DNA from: Yoonia sp.
GTDB taxonomy: Bacteria; Pseudomonadota; Alphaproteobacteria; Rhodobacterales; Rhodobacteraceae
Length of the DNA: 35,387 nt
Direction of reading: 5' to 3'
Assembly (NCBI GenBank): GCA_029250945.1
Contig: JAQXEG010000031.1
Coordinates: forward strand, 1 to 35,387
Made by a program: the position numbers and the translations under genes. Under the pieces are notes generated by a model, which saw nothing but the letters and a program-made list of their open reading frames with translations, made no database searches and was not told the origin of the DNA. How positions within the stretch are numbered: the first letter of the stretch is position 1; the number at the start of each line of letters is the position of its first letter. Positions 34,496 to 35,387 of the stretch are shown one piece after another.

Positions 34496-35182
34496 CTATT
34501 TCGGGTCGTGCCAAACGCCGGGAAGGTCGACGTCAGGAATGCGCGCGGGTGCCTTGATCATGCTGGCCATACGCGCCAGCGGGCCGGTCAGCGGCTTAAG
34601 CAAGGGGTTTTTGTTGACCTGTGCCTTTACCTTTTCAAACTGCATGACGTTGTCGATCCGGCGGTCGATAAAATCATCCAAACCCGTGCCATCGTCGCCC
34701 AACCAGAACAATACAACCGATCCGTAAACCGCTGACAATGTGGCGCGTTTGGTGTACCAATTCACATCGTTGGACGTATCCCCCAGCGCGGTCCAGACCG
34801 CATCGGCGGTGCCCCAAATCAGCTTGGCCCCATCGGCGGCCATATGCGGCAGCGCAAATAACGCGGAACCCCGACGCACGATTTCCTTATCGGCGTCCGC
34901 CAGCCGCACCCTGATCGCATGAGCCACACGGTCGCGAAACCGCATTTCGTCAAGATCATCGGCATCCAATGCGGCCACCATCCGCGCATCACCGCGCAGG
35001 TGATAAGCCACAGCAAGGTCCGCCGCCCCACGCGGACAAAGCGTTTTTGCATGGGCAGGGTTCATGCCCACTTCGGCGACGGCGGCATCAAACGTGGTCT
35101 GGGACCAGCCATCAAACGGCACATGGACCTCTGCGGCGTCCAATAGGGCAATCAACATCGGATCAGGATTATAGGCGGGCAT
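34496..35182 (-). CDS. COQ9 family ubiquinone-biosynthesis accessory protein
   Basis: A 228-residue helical protein related to mitochondrial COQ9, which binds lipids and helps the COQ7 hydroxylation step. The C-terminal half contains the family's conserved region (LFALPHMAADGAKLIWGTADAVW, SNDVNWYTKRATLSAVYGSVVLFWLGD). The N-terminal half is TetR-like in shape. It is divergent from rpsU, an arrangement common in alphaproteobacteria. ATG at 35182. It probably forms an operon with the quinone oxidoreductase. Confidence 0.93.
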   Translation of the reverse strand: MPAYNPDPMLIALLDAAEVHVPFDGWSQTTFDAAVAEVGMNPAHAKTLCPRGAADLAVAYHLRGDARMVAALDADDLDEMRFRDRVAHAIRVRLADADKEIVRRGSALFALPHMAADGAKLIWGTADAVWTALGDTSNDVNWYTKRATLSAVYGSVVLFWLGDDGTGLDDFIDRRIDNVMQFEKVKAQVNKNPLLKPLTGPLARMASMIKAPARIPDVDLPGVWHDPK

Positions 35183-35293
35183 GGCGCGTCCTTTCGCTGG
35201 CTTGGCTACACCCTAGACAAACTAGGGCGGGTTTGCTACACGCCCACTTCCTGCAATTTTGCAAATTCAACTTAGAGAGGTGGTGAAAACCAC
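35183..35293. promoter_or_regulatory. COQ9-rpsU divergent promoter region
   Basis: These 111 bases separate two divergent starts, so they should hold both promoters. An A/T-rich TTTTGCAAATT block stands at about 35256-35268. GAGAGGTGG (35275-35283) is the likely rpsU ribosome binding site. Confidence 0.5.
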
Positions 35294-35387
35294 ATGCAGG
35301 TTAGTGTTCGTGATAACAACGTCGATCAGGCGTTGCGTGCTCTGAAAAAGAAACTTCAGCGTGAAGGCGTTTTTCGTGAGATGAAGC
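35294..35387 (+). CDS. rpsU: 30S ribosomal protein S21, N-terminal part (cut by window edge)
   Basis: The small-subunit protein that takes part in translation initiation. The visible residues, [20 protein letters not shown] followed by an [11 protein letters not shown] stretch, match S21. The gene runs off the right edge, so only about 31 codons are seen. Confidence 0.96.
   Translation, partial: MQVSVRDNNVDQALRALKKKLQREGVFREMK

Noticed and set aside
33755-34735. Plus-strand frame of 326 codons opposite the quinone oxidoreductase and COQ9 genes
   Set aside because: It spans two real minus-strand genes and their junction and has no family features.
35250-35268. GCAATTTTGCAAATT block upstream of rpsU as another copy of the pckA/mcd motif
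   Set aside because: It lacks the TTGCGCT part and is simply A/T-rich promoter sequence; similarity is limited to TTGC and GCAA.
1-35387. tRNA, rRNA, CRISPR array, insertion sequence or prophage
   Set aside because: I looked on both strands for tRNA-like TTCGAATC arms, regular spacer arrays, transposase motifs and terminal repeats and found none I could support.

Overview
The window is chromosomal DNA of an alphaproteobacterium, most likely a marine member of the Rhodobacteraceae (roseobacter group). The basis is gene order and protein families: pckA facing chvI-chvG; hprK-rapZ-EIIA-HPr; rpoZ-rsh-DUF2062-pdxJ-acpS-lepB-rnc-era-DUF1491-recO; COQ9 facing rpsU; and families I know mainly from this group (DUF6473, DUF1491, DUF3429). 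By eye the base composition is in the high fifties percent G+C. I see no phage, insertion sequence, integrase, CRISPR array, rRNA or tRNA gene. Genes are dense and often overlap by 1-13 bases. Starts, products and motifs were read from the sequence by eye; no database search was run.

Layout. 1-2594: the start of tuf (cut by the window edge) and parC, both on minus. 2739-6738: an SH3-domain protein, an SDR, a HIG1-like membrane miniprotein, a PduO-type cobalamin adenosyltransferase and etfB-etfA, ending in a strong bidirectional terminator. 6795-9534: a DUF6473 protein (minus), 3-hydroxybutyryl-CoA dehydrogenase (plus) and an acyltransferase (minus). 9562-13188 (minus): chvI-chvG-hprK-rapZ-EIIA-HPr, a signalling operon that runs on into the acyltransferase. 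13491-18665: pckA, DUF3859, TauE/SafE (minus), an acyl-CoA dehydrogenase of the methylsuccinyl-CoA type (mcd), and a META-domain lipoprotein. 18659-28742: about 10 kb of minus-strand housekeeping genes from folK down to recO. 28839-33457 (plus): NYN protein, ispH, DUF3429, methyltransferase, rnhA, alpha/beta hydrolase, RraA-like aldolase. 33500-35182 (minus): quinone oxidoreductase and COQ9. The window closes with the start of rpsU.

How the genes work together. Several point to assimilation of C2 and fatty-acyl carbon: Mcd (ethylmalonyl-CoA pathway), EtfAB as the likely electron acceptor of Mcd, cobalamin adenosylation for the B12 mutases, hydroxybutyryl-CoA dehydrogenase, and PEP carboxykinase as the exit to gluconeogenesis. 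ChvG/ChvI together with HPr, HPr kinase, EIIA and RapZ form a regulatory block beside pckA. The minus-strand operon joins stringent response, pyridoxine, holo-ACP, secretion, RNA processing, ribosome assembly and recombination genes.

The most unusual thing is ChvG. Its frame begins 3 bases after the chvI stop and encodes only about 309 residues. It keeps the HAMP-like, HisKA and ATPase parts but has no transmembrane helix and no periplasmic sensor domain. Second is a shared TTGCGCT/GCAATTGCG motif upstream of both pckA and mcd, with a TTGCGCTAAC direct repeat spaced 20 bases at pckA. Third is an intergenic element (GCCTCCGGCGGGAGTATTT plus an A-rich tail), with two clear copies and one diverged copy in the window.
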